Source: Myxococcota bacterium
GTDB lineage: Bacteria > Myxococcota_A > UBA9160 > SZUA-336
DNA length: 34,577 nt
NCBI GenBank assembly: GCA_035498015.1
Contig: DATKAO010000101.1
Coordinates: forward strand, 1-34,577
Direction: 5' to 3'
Shown here piece after piece: positions 33,833 to 34,577 of the stretch (positions are counted from its first letter, which is position 1; each line of letters starts with the position of its first letter). Below the pieces are notes generated by a model. That model was not told the DNA's origin and did no database searches. It was given only the letters and a program-made list of their open reading frames with translations. The position numbers and the translations under genes were made by a program.

Positions 33833-34577
33833 ACGTTTGCTCCAGCGGGGTGTGTGGCGCCGCGCGAGAGGAAGGTGCGAACGGCGTCGTTGCCGTGGTC
33901 GCGCAGCGCCTTCGGGTCGCCCGCAGCGGTGATCGTTCGCTTCTCGACGTCGAGGAAGATGCTGTTCGAGGCAATGGCGAAGATGCTGGCCAGCTCGTGA
34001 GTCACGACGACCACGGTTGCGCCCAGGCTGTCACGGAGCTCGAGGATCAGCTCGTCGAGGAGGTGCGAGCTGATCGGGTCGAGGCCGGCGGAAGGCTCGT
34101 CGAAGAAGAGGTACTCGGGGTCGAGGGCCATCGCGCGGGCCAGGCCTGCGCGCTTCTGCATGCCTCCGCTGATCTCGTTCGGGTAGTAGTCCTCGAAGCC
34201 CTTGAGCCCGACGAGCGCGAGCTTGAGCGAAGCCACCTTGCGGATCTCCGCAGGCCCGAGATCGGTGTACTGCTGCAGCGGCAGCGCGATGTTCTCGGCG
34301 AGCGTCATCGAGCTCCAGAGCGCGCCGCTCTGGAAGAGAACTCCGATGCGCCGCAGCAGAGCGTCGCGCTCCGGCGGTGTCGCCGCCGTGAAGCTCTGCC
34401 CCTGATACAGGATCTCGCCCCGTGCCGGCTCGAGCAGCCCGATCAAGTGGTTGAGCAGCGTGCTCTTGCCGCAGCCACTGCCGCCCATGATCACGAAGAC
34501 GTCACCTCGCCGCACGGTGAAGTTGAGGTCGTGCATCACGACGAAGCTGCCGAAGGCCATCGTGAGGTCGCGCACGA
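33829..34577 (-). CDS. ABC transporter ATP-binding protein of the MCE system (MlaF-like), N-terminus cut by the window
   Basis: At least 248 residues of an ABC ATPase. Visible motifs are Walker A GGSGCGKST, the Q-loop LFQSGAL, the signature ISGGMQKRAGLARA in the form typical of MlaF proteins, Walker B YLFFDEPSAGLDP and the H-loop VVVTHEL. It powers lipid movement by the MCE complex with the downstream MCE protein and PqiC-like lipoprotein. A GTG at 34575 is in frame, but family members have a few residues before the VRDLTMAFG strand, so the true start is probably past the window edge. The 3' end overlaps the MCE gene as ATGA. Confidence 0.94.
   Translation of the reverse strand, partial: VRDLTMAFGSFVVMHDLNFTVRRGDVFVIMGGSGCGKSTLLNHLIGLLEPARGEILYQGQSFTAATPPERDALLRRIGVLFQSGALWSSMTLAENIALPLQQYTDLGPAEIRKVASLKLALVGLKGFEDYYPNEISGGMQKRAGLARAMALDPEYLFFDEPSAGLDPISSHLLDELILELRDSLGATVVVVTHELASIFAIASNSIFLDVEKRTITAAGDPKALRDHGNDAVRTFLSRGATHPAGANV

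Noticed and set aside
34573-34575. GTG as the true start of the ABC ATPase gene
   Set aside because: Family members have several residues before this point and no Shine-Dalgarno sequence can be checked because the window ends, so the gene is treated as partial.

Overview
The window is GC-rich bacterial chromosome (about 70% G+C or more by eye) and is packed with genes on both strands; no stretch over 300 bases lacks a gene. Lipoproteins with lipoboxes, an Slt-type lytic transglycosylase, an MCE/Mla-type lipid transporter and a PEP-CTERM protein point to a diderm (Gram-negative) bacterium. The mixture of oxygenase/esterase genes, a PQQ enzyme and a FYDLN-type acidic protein suggests a soil or water lineage near Myxococcota, Binatota or other former Deltaproteobacteria. 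No 16S gene is present, so that placement is a guess. There are no insertion sequences, phage genes or CRISPR arrays.

Left part (1-7.9 kb): the start of an unidentified gene leaving the window, a FYDLN acid protein, an Slt lytic transglycosylase with a small membrane protein, a GHL10-like lipoprotein coupled to queA and tgt (queuosine tRNA modification), a ROK sugar kinase converging on tgt, and a small lipoprotein. Middle-left (7.9-15 kb): a DUF4124-like secreted protein, an initiator tRNA-fMet with an unusual U1-U72 end, a PEP-CTERM protein, an epoxide-hydrolase-like enzyme, two small membrane proteins, a PQQ dehydrogenase, a MerR regulator overlapping a small Cys-Cys protein, a thioesterase and an antibiotic-biosynthesis-monooxygenase-like protein.

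Centre (15-24.3 kb): a tight operon glgC-glgA-glgX-malQ-glgP for glycogen synthesis and breakdown, without a branching enzyme. Right-centre (24.2-29.6 kb, minus strand): luciferase-like monooxygenase, alpha/beta hydrolase, carboxylesterase, PAS histidine kinase and stand-alone receiver, arranged as one directon. This is the best candidate for an undescribed catabolic and sensing unit. Right end (29.6-34.6 kb): a VWA protein, a phospholipase D-like enzyme, and the end of an MCE lipid-transport operon whose composition looks less GC-rich than its neighbours.

Three signals cut across the genes. (1) Several genes have no Shine-Dalgarno sequence but carry a TANNNT -10-like hexamer 5-9 bases before the start codon, which predicts leaderless mRNAs. 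(2) The word GAGTCAC/GTGACTC occurs about 28 times, in all reading frames and equally on both strands, where roughly three would be expected from composition. (3) A MerR-type promoter with a perfect 16-base palindrome lies inside the 3' end of the merR gene itself, firing into the overlapping Cys-Cys protein gene.
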